NCBI RefSeq assembly: GCF_001870465.1
Contig: NZ_MDGK01000013.1
Location: 39,504 to 103,503 of the forward strand
DNA length: 64,000 bases
DNA from: Pseudomonas extremorientalis
GTDB lineage: Bacteria; Pseudomonadota; Gammaproteobacteria; Pseudomonadales; Pseudomonadaceae
Direction: 5' to 3'
Shown here: piece after piece, positions 1 to 8,255 of the stretch
How the letters are laid out: every line of letters begins with the position of its first letter
Position numbering within the stretch: the stretch's first letter is position 1
Notes under the pieces: model-generated
What the model saw: only the letters and a program-made list of their open reading frames with translations
What the model was told of the DNA's origin: nothing
Database searches by the model: none
Position numbers and translations under genes: made by a program

Positions 1-527
1 AGGCGGTCACGACCCAGGGAGGCGGCAAGTCCGAGTTCAATCGGACCCAGGCGCGTACCTGCCGACAAAACCAGCTCGCCTGCAGTGGTTTCCTGGCCTT
101 GTGGACGGATGTTCTGGTCGAGGTGCAGGGGTTCGGTGAAGCTCACGCGCTCGTCGGCATGGACCACGGCGTTTTCCTGCATCTCCACGCAGTCGGCGCC
201 TTCGGGTACCGGGGCGCCGGTAAAGATGCGCGCGCAGGTGCCCGCAGCCAAGGGTTGCGGCGCCTGGCCTGCGAAGATGCGCTGACTGACCACCAGGGGC
301 TCGCCAGTCCAGTCCGACAGACGCACGGCATAGCCGTCCATGGCGCTGTTCGGCCAGGGTGGCAGGTCGAGAGTGGAGACCAGGTCCAGGGCCAATACAC
401 GCCCGTCGCAGTGCGCAAGGGGCAAGGTTTCCTGCTCGCGGATCGGTGCGGCTTCGGCCATGGCCAGCAGTTGCGCCAAGGCGTCTTCCACCGGCATCAG
501 GGCGCCGGTCTTGCCCGGCTTACCCAC
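1..527 (-). CDS. moeA: Molybdopterin molybdenumtransferase MoeA (3' end outside window)
   Basis: MoeA inserts molybdate into adenylylated molybdopterin in the last step of molybdenum cofactor synthesis, in the cytoplasm. The first ~175 residues are present and contain the family motif NSAMDGYAV followed by the RIFTGAPVPEGAD and QENAV segments typical of the MoeA core. The C-terminal half lies before base 1. The GTG at 527 overlaps the moaB stop codon (GTGGGTAA), so the two genes are probably translationally coupled; an ATG at 497 (MPVEDAL) is the alternative start. It is the last visible gene of a minus-strand moaB-moeA operon, with mobA divergent. Function is certain from the motifs; start choice is less so. 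Confidence 0.93.
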   Translation of the reverse strand, partial: MGKPGKTGALMPVEDALAQLLAMAEAAPIREQETLPLAHCDGRVLALDLVSTLDLPPWPNSAMDGYAVRLSDWTGEPLVVSQRIFAGQAPQPLAAGTCARIFTGAPVPEGADCVEMQENAVVHADERVSFTEPLHLDQNIRPQGQETTAGELVLSAGTRLGPIELGLAASLGRDR

Positions 528-1059
528 GGGATTCACAAGGCTCGGCCTGTTTCAGGTGCGGGACGAAGTTGCACGGACGGTGACGGTTGTCCAATTGCTC
601 GGCGAGGATACCGTCCCAGCCGGTGCGCACCGCATTGGTGGAACCTGGCAGGCAGCACACCAGGGTGCCATTGGCCAGCCCCGCCAGGGCGCGGGACTGC
701 ACCGTAGAGGTGCCGATGTCCGCCACGGAGATCTGGCGGAACAGTTCGCCAAAACCATCGACCTGCTTGTCCAGCAGGCAGCTCACGGCTTCGGGGGTGC
801 TGTCACGGCCGGTAAAGCCGGTGCCGCCGGTGATCAGCACGACTTGCACCACGTCTTCGGCGATCCAGTGGGCAACCTGGGCGCGGATCTTGTAGAGGTC
901 GTCCTTGAGCAGCACGCGTTCGGCCAGGTTATGCCCGGCAGCGGTGAGGCGGTCGACAAAGACTTGGCCGGAGGTATCGGTGTCGAGGGTGCGGGTGTCG
1001 CTGACGGTCAATACAGCGATATTCAGGGGTACGAAGGGCGCATCTGCCTTGGCTTTCAT
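520..1059 (-). CDS. moaB: Molybdenum cofactor biosynthesis protein MoaB
   Basis: MoaB/MogA-fold protein that adenylylates molybdopterin before metal insertion by MoeA. The 179-residue product has the nucleotide-binding signature [17 protein letters not shown] and the downstream [19 protein letters not shown] segment, both diagnostic of the MogA/MoaB fold; length is normal. The stop overlaps the moeA start by several bases. It is divergent from mobA with only ~76 bp between starts, so the intergenic region must hold both promoters. With moeA and mobA it forms a compact late-cofactor module. Confidence 0.95.
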   Translation of the reverse strand: MKAKADAPFVPLNIAVLTVSDTRTLDTDTSGQVFVDRLTAAGHNLAERVLLKDDLYKIRAQVAHWIAEDVVQVVLITGGTGFTGRDSTPEAVSCLLDKQVDGFGELFRQISVADIGTSTVQSRALAGLANGTLVCCLPGSTNAVRTGWDGILAEQLDNRHRPCNFVPHLKQAEPCESRG

Positions 1060-1135
1060 GGCACGGTCCGGTTGTCGAAGGAACAGCCCGATGTTATATC
1101 ACAGCCCCCCCTTTTACTGCCGCTGCGGAACCGCC

Positions 1136-1738
1136 ATGCCTATCGATTCATCATCACTGCCCTGTTCGGTCTTGCTGCTGTCCGGTGGGCGTGGCCAGCG
1201 CATGGGCGGCCAGGACAAAGGCTTGCTGGAATGGCATGGCCAACCCTTGATCGCCCATCTGCAGCGCCTGGTGCGGCCGCTGACGGATGACCTGATCATC
1301 TCGTGCAACCGCAACCTGGAGCACTACGCCGCGTACGCCGACCAACTGGTGAACGACGACAGCCCGGACTTTCCCGGCCCGCTTGCCGGTATCCGCGCGG
1401 GACTCGCCGCCGCGCGCCACACACACCTGTTAATACTGCCGTGCGATGTGCCGCACGTCGACGCAGGGTTGCTCGCCGGCCTGTGTGACACTGCACGGCG
1501 CAACCCGCGGCTGCCGGTGATGGTACGCCATGGTGAGTTCTGGGAGCCGCTGATCTGCATCCTCCCCACCGCCCTGCTGGACGCGGTGGAGAGCGCCTGG
1601 CAAGCCGGTGAGCGCAGCCCGCGCAAGCTCTTCCTGCAACTGGGCGGCGTGGGCCTGGAGTGCCCGGCGGATGACCCGCGCCTGGCCAACCTTAATACGC
1701 CGGAGCTGTTACAGACGCGCCCGGGCGTGTCAGAATGA
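1136..1738 (+). CDS. mobA: Molybdenum cofactor guanylyltransferase MobA
   Basis: MobA transfers GMP from GTP to molybdenum-molybdopterin to make the bis-MGD cofactor used by nitrate reductase and related enzymes. The 200-residue protein begins with the nucleotidyltransferase signature [18 protein letters not shown] (residues ~12-29), carries [13 protein letters not shown] and LPCDVPHVD (metal-binding Asp), and ends normally. The ATG at 1136 places the glycine-rich loop at the usual distance from the N-terminus; longer in-frame extensions upstream lie in the divergent promoter region and look wrong. It is divergent from moaB-moeA. Confidence 0.94.
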   Translation: MPIDSSSLPCSVLLLSGGRGQRMGGQDKGLLEWHGQPLIAHLQRLVRPLTDDLIISCNRNLEHYAAYADQLVNDDSPDFPGPLAGIRAGLAAARHTHLLILPCDVPHVDAGLLAGLCDTARRNPRLPVMVRHGEFWEPLICILPTALLDAVESAWQAGERSPRKLFLQLGGVGLECPADDPRLANLNTPELLQTRPGVSE

Positions 1739-1817
1739 ACCTCGCACCCGGAACTTTGTCGACGCCGTGAGCGTCACAAGGTCAGCTATTCAAAAGAATT
1801 ATCTCGGAGACAAACTC

Positions 1818-2039
1818 ATGACTCAACGGACCATCGCCGCTCTCATGCTTGCACTGGGCCTCGCCACCCTCGCCGGTTGTGCCTCGCCGACAGTGATCAC
1901 CCTGAATGACGGCCGCGAAATCCAGGCCGTCGACACCCCTAAATACAACGAAGATTCGGGTTTCTACGAATTCGAACAACTTGACGGCAAGCGTACCCGC
2001 ATCAACAAAGATCAGGTTCGCACCGTCAAAGACTTGTAA
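1818..2039 (+). CDS. YgdI/YgdR-type small lipoprotein (DUF903)
   Basis: 73-residue predicted outer-membrane or periplasmic lipoprotein. The signal peptide has a hydrophobic core and the lipobox LAGC, with the lipidated Cys at residue 21. The mature part is a short SH3-like domain with TVITLNDGREIQAVDTP, the hallmark of the YgdI/YgdR family. A GGAG ribosome site sits 9-10 bases before the ATG. Function of the family is unknown. It is followed at once by a strong hairpin terminator and looks monocistronic. Confidence 0.88.
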   Translation: MTQRTIAALMLALGLATLAGCASPTVITLNDGREIQAVDTPKYNEDSGFYEFEQLDGKRTRINKDQVRTVKDL

Positions 2040-2057
2040 GCCTTAGCGTTTGCCATC

Positions 2058-2088
2058 AAGGCCCGCCTCGCGCGGGCCTTGTCGTTTC
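2058..2088 (+). terminator. Rho-independent terminator after the YgdI-type lipoprotein gene
   Basis: Seven-base GC stem GGCCCGC (2060-2066) and GCGGGCC (2072-2078) with a 5-base loop, followed by a short T-rich tail. It lies 20 bases after the stop codon and also separates this gene from the convergent pseudouridine synthase. Confidence 0.75.
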
Positions 2089-2094
2089 TGGCGG

Positions 2095-2985
2095 TTACCA
2101 GTCGAGGGTGATCTGGCTGCGGAAATTGCGCTCGACACCTGTGACCGGGTCGCTAAACCGCACACCCTGGGCCAGCAGTTTAAGCGGGTTGGCGTAGTCG
2201 TCTACGGCGTCCTTGATCACGTTCGGGTAGAACGGATCGTTGCAGATACTCGCGCCGAGTGCGGTCATGTGTACGCGTAGCTGGTGCTTCTTGCCGGTTA
2301 CGGGAAACAGGCCATAGCGCCATAGATCGCCGTTTTTTTCGCGCACTTCCACCGCCGTTTCGGTGTTAATCGCGCCAGGCCCTTCCTGCATGCGAAAGAA
2401 CGGCTCGCCATCGACCAGGCGGCTTTTATGCACCAGGGGGAACGTCAGGTTCGGCAGGGCCGGAGCGATGGCTTCGTAGAACTTGTCGATCTGGCGTGTG
2501 GGAAACAGTTGCTGATACGCCGAGCGGCTGGCCGGGTTGGCCGAGAACAGCACCAGCCCCGCCGTATGCCGGTCGATGCGGTGCAGGGGCACCAGCGATG
2601 GGTTATCCAACTGGCGAATCAAGCGCCGCAGCAGCGTTTGCTCGACGTATTCACCGGCGGGGGTCACGGGCAGGAAGTGCGGTTTGTCGGCGACCACCAG
2701 GTGTTCGTCGGCGTACAGGATGGTTTCCTGCACCGGGATGACTTTCTCGTTGGGCACTTCGCGAAAGTAATAGATGCACAGGCCTTCCTTGTAGGCCAGG
2801 GCCAGGCTGATGGGGCTGCCGTTGATGTCCAGCACTCGGCCCCGGGCAATGCGGTCGATCCAGTGTTCACGGCCGATCGCCGGGAAGTGCTCGCACAGGC
2901 ACTCGAGCACTGTCGCCCAAGGCCCGGGCGGCAAATACAGGGTACTGGCTTGGTGCTCGGATGGGATAAAAACGGAAGTGGACAT
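2095..2985 (-). CDS. RluA-family pseudouridine synthase
   Basis: 296-residue RNA pseudouridine synthase of the RluA/TruC superfamily. The catalytic motif HRIDRHTAGLVLF (residues ~137-149) contains the essential Asp, preceded by ILYADEHLVVADKPHFLPV, the conserved substrate-binding start of the fold. The C-terminal GKKHQLRVHMTALG matches the family motif III. An N-terminal S4-like stretch (WIDRIARGRVLDINGSP) is present. The exact uridine target in rRNA or tRNA cannot be told from sequence. It follows the small SOS-box gene on the same strand with a ~70-base gap. Confidence 0.88.
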   Translation of the reverse strand: MSTSVFIPSEHQASTLYLPPGPWATVLECLCEHFPAIGREHWIDRIARGRVLDINGSPISLALAYKEGLCIYYFREVPNEKVIPVQETILYADEHLVVADKPHFLPVTPAGEYVEQTLLRRLIRQLDNPSLVPLHRIDRHTAGLVLFSANPASRSAYQQLFPTRQIDKFYEAIAPALPNLTFPLVHKSRLVDGEPFFRMQEGPGAINTETAVEVREKNGDLWRYGLFPVTGKKHQLRVHMTALGASICNDPFYPNVIKDAVDDYANPLKLLAQGVRFSDPVTGVERNFRSQITLDW

Positions 2986-3056
2986 GAAATGCTCGAAGCC
3001 TGGGAAAACCGGCGGGCATTATCCCGCATGGAGCGGGACTGAGCCTAGGGCGGATC

Positions 3057-3392
3057 TCAAGCCTTGGCCAACTCCGCCCGCAGAATCGGCGAGGCACTGG
3101 CGGCCTCGGTGAATTCCTTTAGCCAGCGCAGCACGTCCACGGCTTCCCAGCGACCCGGATCATACAACGCGTATAACAAGCCCTGGTAACCCACCACATC
3201 CAGCTGCTTGTGGTAACCGGCGCGCTGGAACAGCGCCTCGATCTCGGCAAAGCAGGTATTGAAATGCACTTTGTTGAACGGCGTCTTGCCTTCCGTGACC
3301 AGGCCATCGAGGCGCAGCTCGTTCACCGCGTCGCGCACGACATCGGCGGACATGCGATTGACGCTGCTTTTCAGTTGTTCGACATTCACCAC
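3057..3392 (-). CDS. Small unknown protein, probably LexA/SOS-regulated
   Basis: 111-residue predicted cytoplasmic, mostly helical protein that I do not recognise as a named domain. It has no signal peptide, membrane segment or Cys pair of note. The start is GTG at 3392, behind an AGAGGG ribosome site. A near-perfect LexA operator lies 23 bases upstream of the start, and no other gene is placed to use it, so a DNA-damage role is the best inference. An SOS-regulated hypothetical gene of similar size is remembered in P. aeruginosa (PA0922), but identity was not checked. Stops ~70 bp before the pseudouridine synthase start on the same strand. Confidence 0.72.
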   Translation of the reverse strand: MVNVEQLKSSVNRMSADVVRDAVNELRLDGLVTEGKTPFNKVHFNTCFAEIEALFQRAGYHKQLDVVGYQGLLYALYDPGRWEAVDVLRWLKEFTEAASASPILRAELAKA

Positions 3393-3414
3393 GGGCGTTC
3401 CCTCTATTCAATCG

Positions 3415-3430
3415 CTGTACAAACATACAG
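3415..3430. promoter_or_regulatory. LexA (SOS) box
   Basis: The 16-mer CTGTACAAACATACAG matches the gammaproteobacterial SOS operator CTG-N10-CAG with an AT-rich centre. It lies between the glutaredoxin-like gene and the 111-residue gene and is placed over the likely -10 region of the latter on the minus strand. Confidence 0.75.
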
Positions 3431-3465
3431 TAACGTAATATTTGGAAACCTGCCATCGCATAAAC

Positions 3466-3702
3466 TCAACGAAGGAAGGTCACGACCTGTTGTGAGTCAA
3501 ATGGCCAATCCAGTTCCGCCCCGGTGTCCACCCTGCGAAGTACCGGAATCCGCAGGCCGTAGGCTTCGGTCAGGTCGTCGGGGTCGGCGATATCCACCAG
3601 TTCCACCAACAACCCGTGTTCGACGAGCGGCATGATTTCGGCTTCGGCGATTTCACACAGATGGCAACCCAGGGTGCCGAATAGCTGGCATTCAGGAAGC
3701 AT
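3466..3702 (-). CDS. Glutaredoxin-family thiol protein (DUF836 type)
   Basis: 78-residue thioredoxin-fold mini-protein. It starts ECQLFGTLGCHLCEIAEAEI with the redox motif CHLC (residues ~13-16) and has the cis-Pro region RIPVLRR, both typical of the DUF836 glutaredoxin-like family. Likely a cytoplasmic thiol oxidoreductase with unknown partner. Divergent from the CPA2 antiporter; the LexA box downstream is not positioned to control it. Confidence 0.85.
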   Translation of the reverse strand: MLPECQLFGTLGCHLCEIAEAEIMPLVEHGLLVELVDIADPDDLTEAYGLRIPVLRRVDTGAELDWPFDSQQVVTFLR

Positions 3703-3863
3703 GACGAATGGACCTGATCAGAAAGTAGGCCAACATTCTAAGCCTGACGAAAATCTGTGGCGAGAAACCAGCCCCCAAAAACCCTGACCCAGGTCACCAT
3801 GGCCTATAACTGTTTCAGCGATTCTCGCGGCTTTTTGCCTGCCCCCTTGCAACGGAGATGCGT

Positions 3864-5582
3864 GTGTTTGCCAACCTGCTGATCATTCTGGCCTCATCCC
3901 TGGTGGTGATTGCGCTGTTTCGCCGGCTACAATTGCCGCCGGTGCTGGGCTACCTCTGCGTCGGCCTGGCCGTAGGACCCACCGCGCTGGACTGGGTGAA
4001 TGACAGCGAAGAGCTGCCCGACCTCGCCGAACTGGGCGTGGTGTTCCTGCTGTTCTCCCTGGGCCTGGAGTTCTCCCTGACCAAGATGCTCGCCCTGCGC
4101 CGCGTGGTGTTTGGCCTGGGCAGTTTGCAGGTATTGGGCTGCGGGGCGCTGCTGGGCATCTTGTTGATGATCCTGGGTGTGGCGCCAGGCGTCGCGTTGT
4201 TACTGGGCGCAGGGCTGGCGCTGTCATCCACGGCCATCGTCAGCAAGGAGTTGACCAGCCTCGGTGAAATCTTCAGCAGCCATGGCCAGAACGCGATTGG
4301 CGTGTTGCTGTTCCAGGATGTGGTAGCGGTGCTGTTACTGACCCTGGTGCCGGTGTTTGCTGGCACCGGTGAACAAGCCTGGTACTGGGCGCTGCCACTG
4401 ACCCTGGGCAAGACCGTGGTGTTGTTTGTCGGCTTGCTGCTCGCCAGTCGCTGGTTGTTGCCGCGCTTGTTTCATGAAGTCGCCGCCTCCCATTCGGCCG
4501 AGTTGTTTGTACTGCTAGCGCTGGTGATTGTGTTGCTGACCGCCTGGCTCACCCACCTGCTGGGGCTCTCCCCTGCCCTCGGCGCGTTCCTGGCCGGCAT
4601 GCTGCTGGGAGAAAGCCACTACCGCCATCAGATCGAGGCAGATATCCGTCCGTTTCGCGATATCCTGCTGGGGCTGTTTTTCGTCAGCATCGGCATGCTG
4701 ATCGACCTGCAACTGTTCGTCAGCCACAGCCTGTTGATCCTCGCCCTGACCCTCACCTTGATGCTGGTCAAAGGCTGTGTGGTCGCCGCGCTGGTCAAGC
4801 TGCGCGGCAGCGACAGCGAAACCGCCTGGCGCAGCGGCCTGGCGCTGGCCCAAGGCGGCGAGTTCTGCTTTGCGTTGATGGCACAGATGCAACAGAGCCG
4901 GTTGATCCCGGATGAATTCAACGGCTTGCTGCTCGCCGCCACCTTCTGCTCGATGCTACTGACGCCGCTGCTGCTGCGTGCCGCGCCGGGCATTGCCCTG
5001 CGCCTGCACCGCAAGCCCAACCAGCAAGTACAACTGGAAGCCATCACCGCGCTCAACGCCGAGCTGCACGGTCACGCGGTGATCTGCGGCTATGGTCGCG
5101 TCGGCCAATCCATCGGGCGCTTTCTACGCCAGGAACAACAGGCATTCATCGCTCTGGATGACGACCCGGAACGGGTACAGGAAGCCGCCACCGAAGACAG
5201 CAGCGTGCACTACGGTGATTGCCGGCGTGGCGCCTTGCTCAGTGCGGTCGGCCTGGAACGCGCGCGGTTGGTGGTGATTGCGGTGGACAACACCGACGTC
5301 GCGCTGGTGGTGTTGAAAGAAGCACGCCGGATCAACACCGAAGTGCCGATCCTGGTGCGCACCCGCGATGACAGCCAACTGGCTGAACTGAAGGCCGCAG
5401 GCGCCAGCGAAGTGGTGCCCGAACTGCTGGAGTCAAGCCTGATGCTCGCCTCCCACGCCCTGATCCTGCTGGGCCTGCCGGACCAACAGGTGCAGGCGCG
5501 GGTTGACGATGTGCGACACAACCGCTACCGCCTGCTGCACGGTTTTTATCGCCAGGCAGACGAGCCGATCAATCCTGACTGA
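3864..5582 (+). CDS. CPA2 family monovalent cation:proton antiporter (KefB/YbaL type)
   Basis: 572-residue inner-membrane antiporter. About 12 hydrophobic segments span residues 1-375 (LGVVFLLFSLGLEFSL, GALLGILLMILGVAPG and others), followed by a cytosolic TrkA-N/RCK nucleotide-binding domain starting HAVICGYGRVGQSIGRFL. This is the layout of glutathione-gated K+ efflux and related Na+/K+:H+ exchangers. The ATG at 3858 touches the GGAG ribosome site with no spacer, so the GTG six bases later (VFANLLII) is preferred. The 3' end overlaps the convergent ammonium transporter by 14 bp. Substrate ion is inferred, not shown. Confidence 0.9.
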   Translation: MFANLLIILASSLVVIALFRRLQLPPVLGYLCVGLAVGPTALDWVNDSEELPDLAELGVVFLLFSLGLEFSLTKMLALRRVVFGLGSLQVLGCGALLGILLMILGVAPGVALLLGAGLALSSTAIVSKELTSLGEIFSSHGQNAIGVLLFQDVVAVLLLTLVPVFAGTGEQAWYWALPLTLGKTVVLFVGLLLASRWLLPRLFHEVAASHSAELFVLLALVIVLLTAWLTHLLGLSPALGAFLAGMLLGESHYRHQIEADIRPFRDILLGLFFVSIGMLIDLQLFVSHSLLILALTLTLMLVKGCVVAALVKLRGSDSETAWRSGLALAQGGEFCFALMAQMQQSRLIPDEFNGLLLAATFCSMLLTPLLLRAAPGIALRLHRKPNQQVQLEAITALNAELHGHAVICGYGRVGQSIGRFLRQEQQAFIALDDDPERVQEAATEDSSVHYGDCRRGALLSAVGLERARLVVIAVDNTDVALVVLKEARRINTEVPILVRTRDDSQLAELKAAGASEVVPELLESSLMLASHALILLGLPDQQVQARVDDVRHNRYRLLHGFYRQADEPINPD

Positions 5583-6777
5583 CCGCGCCGATCTTGTGGA
5601 TCGACAGGTCCGCGCCGTAATACTCCTCTTCCTGGCTCAGGCGCAGTCCGTGCACGCGCTTGATCACGCCGTACACCAGCAGGCCACCGACCAGCGCGAC
5701 CAGCACACCAAGGGCAGTGCCGATCAACTGGCTGACCAGGCTGACACCGCCCAGGCCACCCAATGCCGTCTGGCCGAAGATGCCGCAGGCAATGCCACCC
5801 CACACGCCGCACAGGCCATGCAGCGGCCACACGCCCAACACGTCGTCGATCTTCCAGCGATCCTGGGCGGCGATAAAGAACCACACGAACAAACCACCAG
5901 CGACTGCGCCGGTGACCAGTGCGCCCACCGGATGCATCAGGTCGGAACCCGCACAGATGGCCACCAGCCCGGCCAGCGGACCGTTATGCAGGAAACCCGG
6001 ATCGTTGCGGCCGATGATCAAAGCCGCGACGGTGCCGCCAACCATGGCCATCAGCGAGTTGACCGCCACCAGGCCACTGACGCCATTCAACGTTTGCGCA
6101 CTCATCACGTTGAAGCCAAACCAGCCGACAATCAGGATCCACGACCCCAATGCCAGGAACGGAATGCTCGACGGCGCGAACGCCACCAGGCGCCCTTCGC
6201 GGTAGCGCCCGTTGCGCGGGCCAAGCAGCAACACCGCCGCCAGCGCCAGCCAGCCGCCCATGGCGTGGACCACCACCGAGCCGGCGAAATCATGGAAGCT
6301 GGCGCCGAAGGTCGCGAGCAGCCAGGCCTGCAGACCGAAATTGCCGTTCCACACCACGCCTTCGAAAAACGGGTAGATAAACGCCACGATCAACGCGGTT
6401 GCGCAGAGTTGCGGCGCAAACCGTGCACGCTCGGCAATCCCCCCGGAAATGATCGCCGGGATTGCTGCCGCGAAGGTCAGCAAGAAGAAGAACTTCACCA
6501 GGCCGTAGCCATGGTCGGCGCTGATCACCGCCGCCGGTTGCATGAAGCTCACCCCGTAGGAGATCCAATAGCCTATAAAGAAATAGGCCAGGGTGGAGAT
6601 GGCGAAGTCGCTGAGGATCTTCGACAGGGCGTTGACCTGGTTCTTCTGGCGCACCGTGCCGACTTCGAGGAACGCGAAGCCAGCGTGCATGGCCAGGACC
6701 ATGACCGCACCGATCAGGATAAACAGGGTGTTGGAGCTGTGGACAAGCGTGTCCACTGCACTTTGCACATTTTCCAT
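5569..6777 (-). CDS. amt: Ammonium transporter Amt
   Basis: 402-residue polytopic inner-membrane NH4+/NH3 channel with eleven hydrophobic spans. Family signatures include FAFLEVGTVRQKNQ, DFAGSVVVHAMGGWLALAA (pore His) and a late Asp-His region DVLGVWPLHGLCGVWGG with the second pore His. The ATG at 6777 gives MENVQSAVDTL, the usual N-terminus for this short form without a cleaved signal; the longer in-frame extension to 6909 has no family character. No glnK lies beside it, unlike the classical glnK-amtB pair. Its terminator region overlaps the antiporter's end convergently. Confidence 0.94.
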   Translation of the reverse strand: MENVQSAVDTLVHSSNTLFILIGAVMVLAMHAGFAFLEVGTVRQKNQVNALSKILSDFAISTLAYFFIGYWISYGVSFMQPAAVISADHGYGLVKFFFLLTFAAAIPAIISGGIAERARFAPQLCATALIVAFIYPFFEGVVWNGNFGLQAWLLATFGASFHDFAGSVVVHAMGGWLALAAVLLLGPRNGRYREGRLVAFAPSSIPFLALGSWILIVGWFGFNVMSAQTLNGVSGLVAVNSLMAMVGGTVAALIIGRNDPGFLHNGPLAGLVAICAGSDLMHPVGALVTGAVAGGLFVWFFIAAQDRWKIDDVLGVWPLHGLCGVWGGIACGIFGQTALGGLGGVSLVSQLIGTALGVLVALVGGLLVYGVIKRVHGLRLSQEEEYYGADLSIHKIGAVSQD

Positions 6778-7123
6778 GGAAGTTGGCAGGCCTGCAGTAA
6801 GGCAAAAAGCACCAAAGCGGTTCAAGCCCGGGTTGCGCGCACTAAATTGGCACCGCCGGTCCCGCCCCTCTGCAGAGGGCATGAACCGATTTAGCGCAGC
6901 GATCAACACAACAGGCCGTTGCCGACAGGGTTTTTCCGCGAGTTTCAGTTATTTAGGGTAAGGTTTTTCAAGGCTTCCTGCCCGACCGCCCGGATTCAGC
7001 GCAGGCCCCGGGGCCTGCGCACCAAGGCAAAGCAAAAGCTGTACCACACAATTGCACTGAACCTTCACCGACGCCGGTGACTCGAAACCACTAAGTACAA
7101 AACAGCCCATCACGGAGATAACC
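6778..7123. other. Intergenic region between amt and the YqjD-type gene
   Basis: 346 bp divergent spacer. It holds a self-complementary CTCTGCAGAG element near 6875, a GC-rich hairpin GCGCAGGCCCCGGGGCCTGCGC (two 11-base halves, 6998-7019), and a GCACTAAATTGGCACC segment near 6838 weakly resembling an NtrC half-site pair. No convincing -24/-12 promoter for amt was found. No gene seen. Confidence 0.45.
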
Positions 7124-7438
7124 ATGGCCAGAAGAACTGCAAAGACTGCTCAAGAAATATTGATGGCGGATTTTCAAACCCTGGTGACTGATACCGAAAG
7201 GTTGCTGGACGACACCAAGGTGCTCGCCGGTGACCAGGCTGATGAGCTACGGGCCAAGATCCACGATACCCTGCTCCAGGCCCGCGAAACCCTCAAGCAG
7301 ACTGAAGACTCGCTGCGCGAACGCGGCCAGGCGGCGGTCACCGCGACTGAAGATTACGTGCAAGCCAACCCTTGGCAGTCGGTGGGCATTGCCGCCGGCG
7401 TGGGCTTTCTGATCGGCCTGCTGGCCACAAGGCGCTAA
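7124..7438 (+). CDS. ElaB/YqjD/DUF883 membrane-anchored protein
   Basis: 104-residue protein with a long amphipathic helical N-terminal part and a single C-terminal membrane helix SVGIAAGVGFLIGLLATRR, the standard ElaB/YqjD design. Family members in E. coli are tail-anchored inner-membrane proteins that bind ribosomes and are induced in stationary phase; this is family knowledge. A CGGAG ribosome site precedes the ATG. First gene of a tight three-gene operon with YqjE- and YqjK-like proteins, the same order as E. coli yqjDEK. Confidence 0.9.
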   Translation: MARRTAKTAQEILMADFQTLVTDTERLLDDTKVLAGDQADELRAKIHDTLLQARETLKQTEDSLRERGQAAVTATEDYVQANPWQSVGIAAGVGFLIGLLATRR

Positions 7439-7440
7439 TC

Positions 7441-7824
7441 ATGTCTATCGGCGAAACCGGCTCGTCCACGGGGACGACTTCAAGGCGCCTGGGCGCAGCC
7501 GTGCTGGGCTTGCTGCACAGCCACGTCGAGTTGTTCGGCATCGAATTGCAGGAACAGAAAGCCCGCACCGTCAGCCTTCTGCTGTTTGCCGGCCTGGCGC
7601 TGGTGTTTGCACTGCTGTTGCTGGTGGGGTTGTCGACACTGGTGATGATCCTGGTCTGGGACACCGGCTACCGCCTGACCGGAATCATCTGCCTCTGCGT
7701 GTTCTACAGTCTTGCCGCAGCCTTTTGCGGGGTGCGCTTGAAAGCGGCGGTGTTCGATGAATCCACGCCATTCCACGCCACCCTCGAAGAGCTGGCCAAT
7801 GACCGGGAGCGTCTGCTGCCATGA
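7441..7824 (+). CDS. YqjE-type phage-holin-family membrane protein
   Basis: 127-residue inner-membrane protein with two adjacent hydrophobic spans (TVSLLLFAGLALVFALLLLVG and LTGIICLCVFYSLAAAFCGV), preceded by a soluble N-terminus with SHVELFGIELQEQKAR, the YqjE signature. The ATG at 7441 lies two bases after the previous stop; the gene's end overlaps the next start by ATGA. Function unknown; co-transcription with DUF883 partner is nearly certain. Confidence 0.87.
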   Translation: MSIGETGSSTGTTSRRLGAAVLGLLHSHVELFGIELQEQKARTVSLLLFAGLALVFALLLLVGLSTLVMILVWDTGYRLTGIICLCVFYSLAAAFCGVRLKAAVFDESTPFHATLEELANDRERLLP

Positions 7825-8162
7825 GCCTGACTGAAATGCCAAAAAACACGTCACGGCGGGAAATGCGCAAAGCGCTGATCCGGCTGCGCATGGAAATGCA
7901 CCGTCAGGAAATCCGCCACGAGTCCCAGCAACTGATGCTGCCGTTGAACAAGGTGCGCAACCTGGGCAGTCACTGGCAGGACAGCCTGGGCATCAAGCAC
8001 GCGCCGCTGTGGGGCGTTGCTGCGGTGACGCTGATGGGCTTTTTCACCGGCAAAGGCGCCAAGGGCGGCGGTATCAGCAGCCTGACACGCCTGGTGCGTC
8101 TCGGTGCCGGGTTGATCCCGCTGATCAAATTGGCCATGCAGGGCACTTCGCGCAAAAGTTGA
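7821..8162 (+). CDS. YqjK-like small protein
   Basis: 113-residue basic protein. The N-terminal half is helical and charged (RREMRKALIRLRMEMHRQEIRHESQQL), the C-terminal half has a short hydrophobic stretch APLWGVAAVTLMGFFTG. This fits the third gene of yqjDEK-type operons. The start overlaps the previous stop (ATGA), so translation is coupled. A strong terminator follows at 8195. Function unknown. Confidence 0.8.
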   Translation: MSLTEMPKNTSRREMRKALIRLRMEMHRQEIRHESQQLMLPLNKVRNLGSHWQDSLGIKHAPLWGVAAVTLMGFFTGKGAKGGGISSLTRLVRLGAGLIPLIKLAMQGTSRKS

Positions 8163-8194
8163 GCCTGGCTGGCTGCATTCTTGCTAACAGAATC

Positions 8195-8230
8195 GGCCCG
8201 GCCCTCGTTTTCGAGGGCCGGGCCTTTTTT
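8195..8230 (+). terminator. Strong rho-independent terminator
   Basis: Thirteen-base perfect GC-rich stem (8195-8207 with 8212-8224), a four-base T loop and a run of six T. It ends the YqjD-E-K operon just before the EAL gene. Confidence 0.92.
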
Positions 8231-8255
8231 CAGCCACCTCGCTTAAGGAGGCCCC

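Noticed and set aside
3210..3635. 141-codon plus-strand ORF over the SOS-box region
   Set aside because: Crosses two minus-strand genes and the LexA box; no coding character.
6800..6860. Sigma-54 promoter and NtrC site for amt
   Set aside because: GG and GC doublets do not reach the needed 10-base spacing and the NtrC-like half-sites are poor; kept only as a remark.
5503..6894. Long plus-strand ORF of 463 codons opposite the ammonium transporter
   Set aside because: Antisense to a clear Amt with full motifs; its His/Gln/Arg-rich product is typical of the reverse strand of GC-rich genes.
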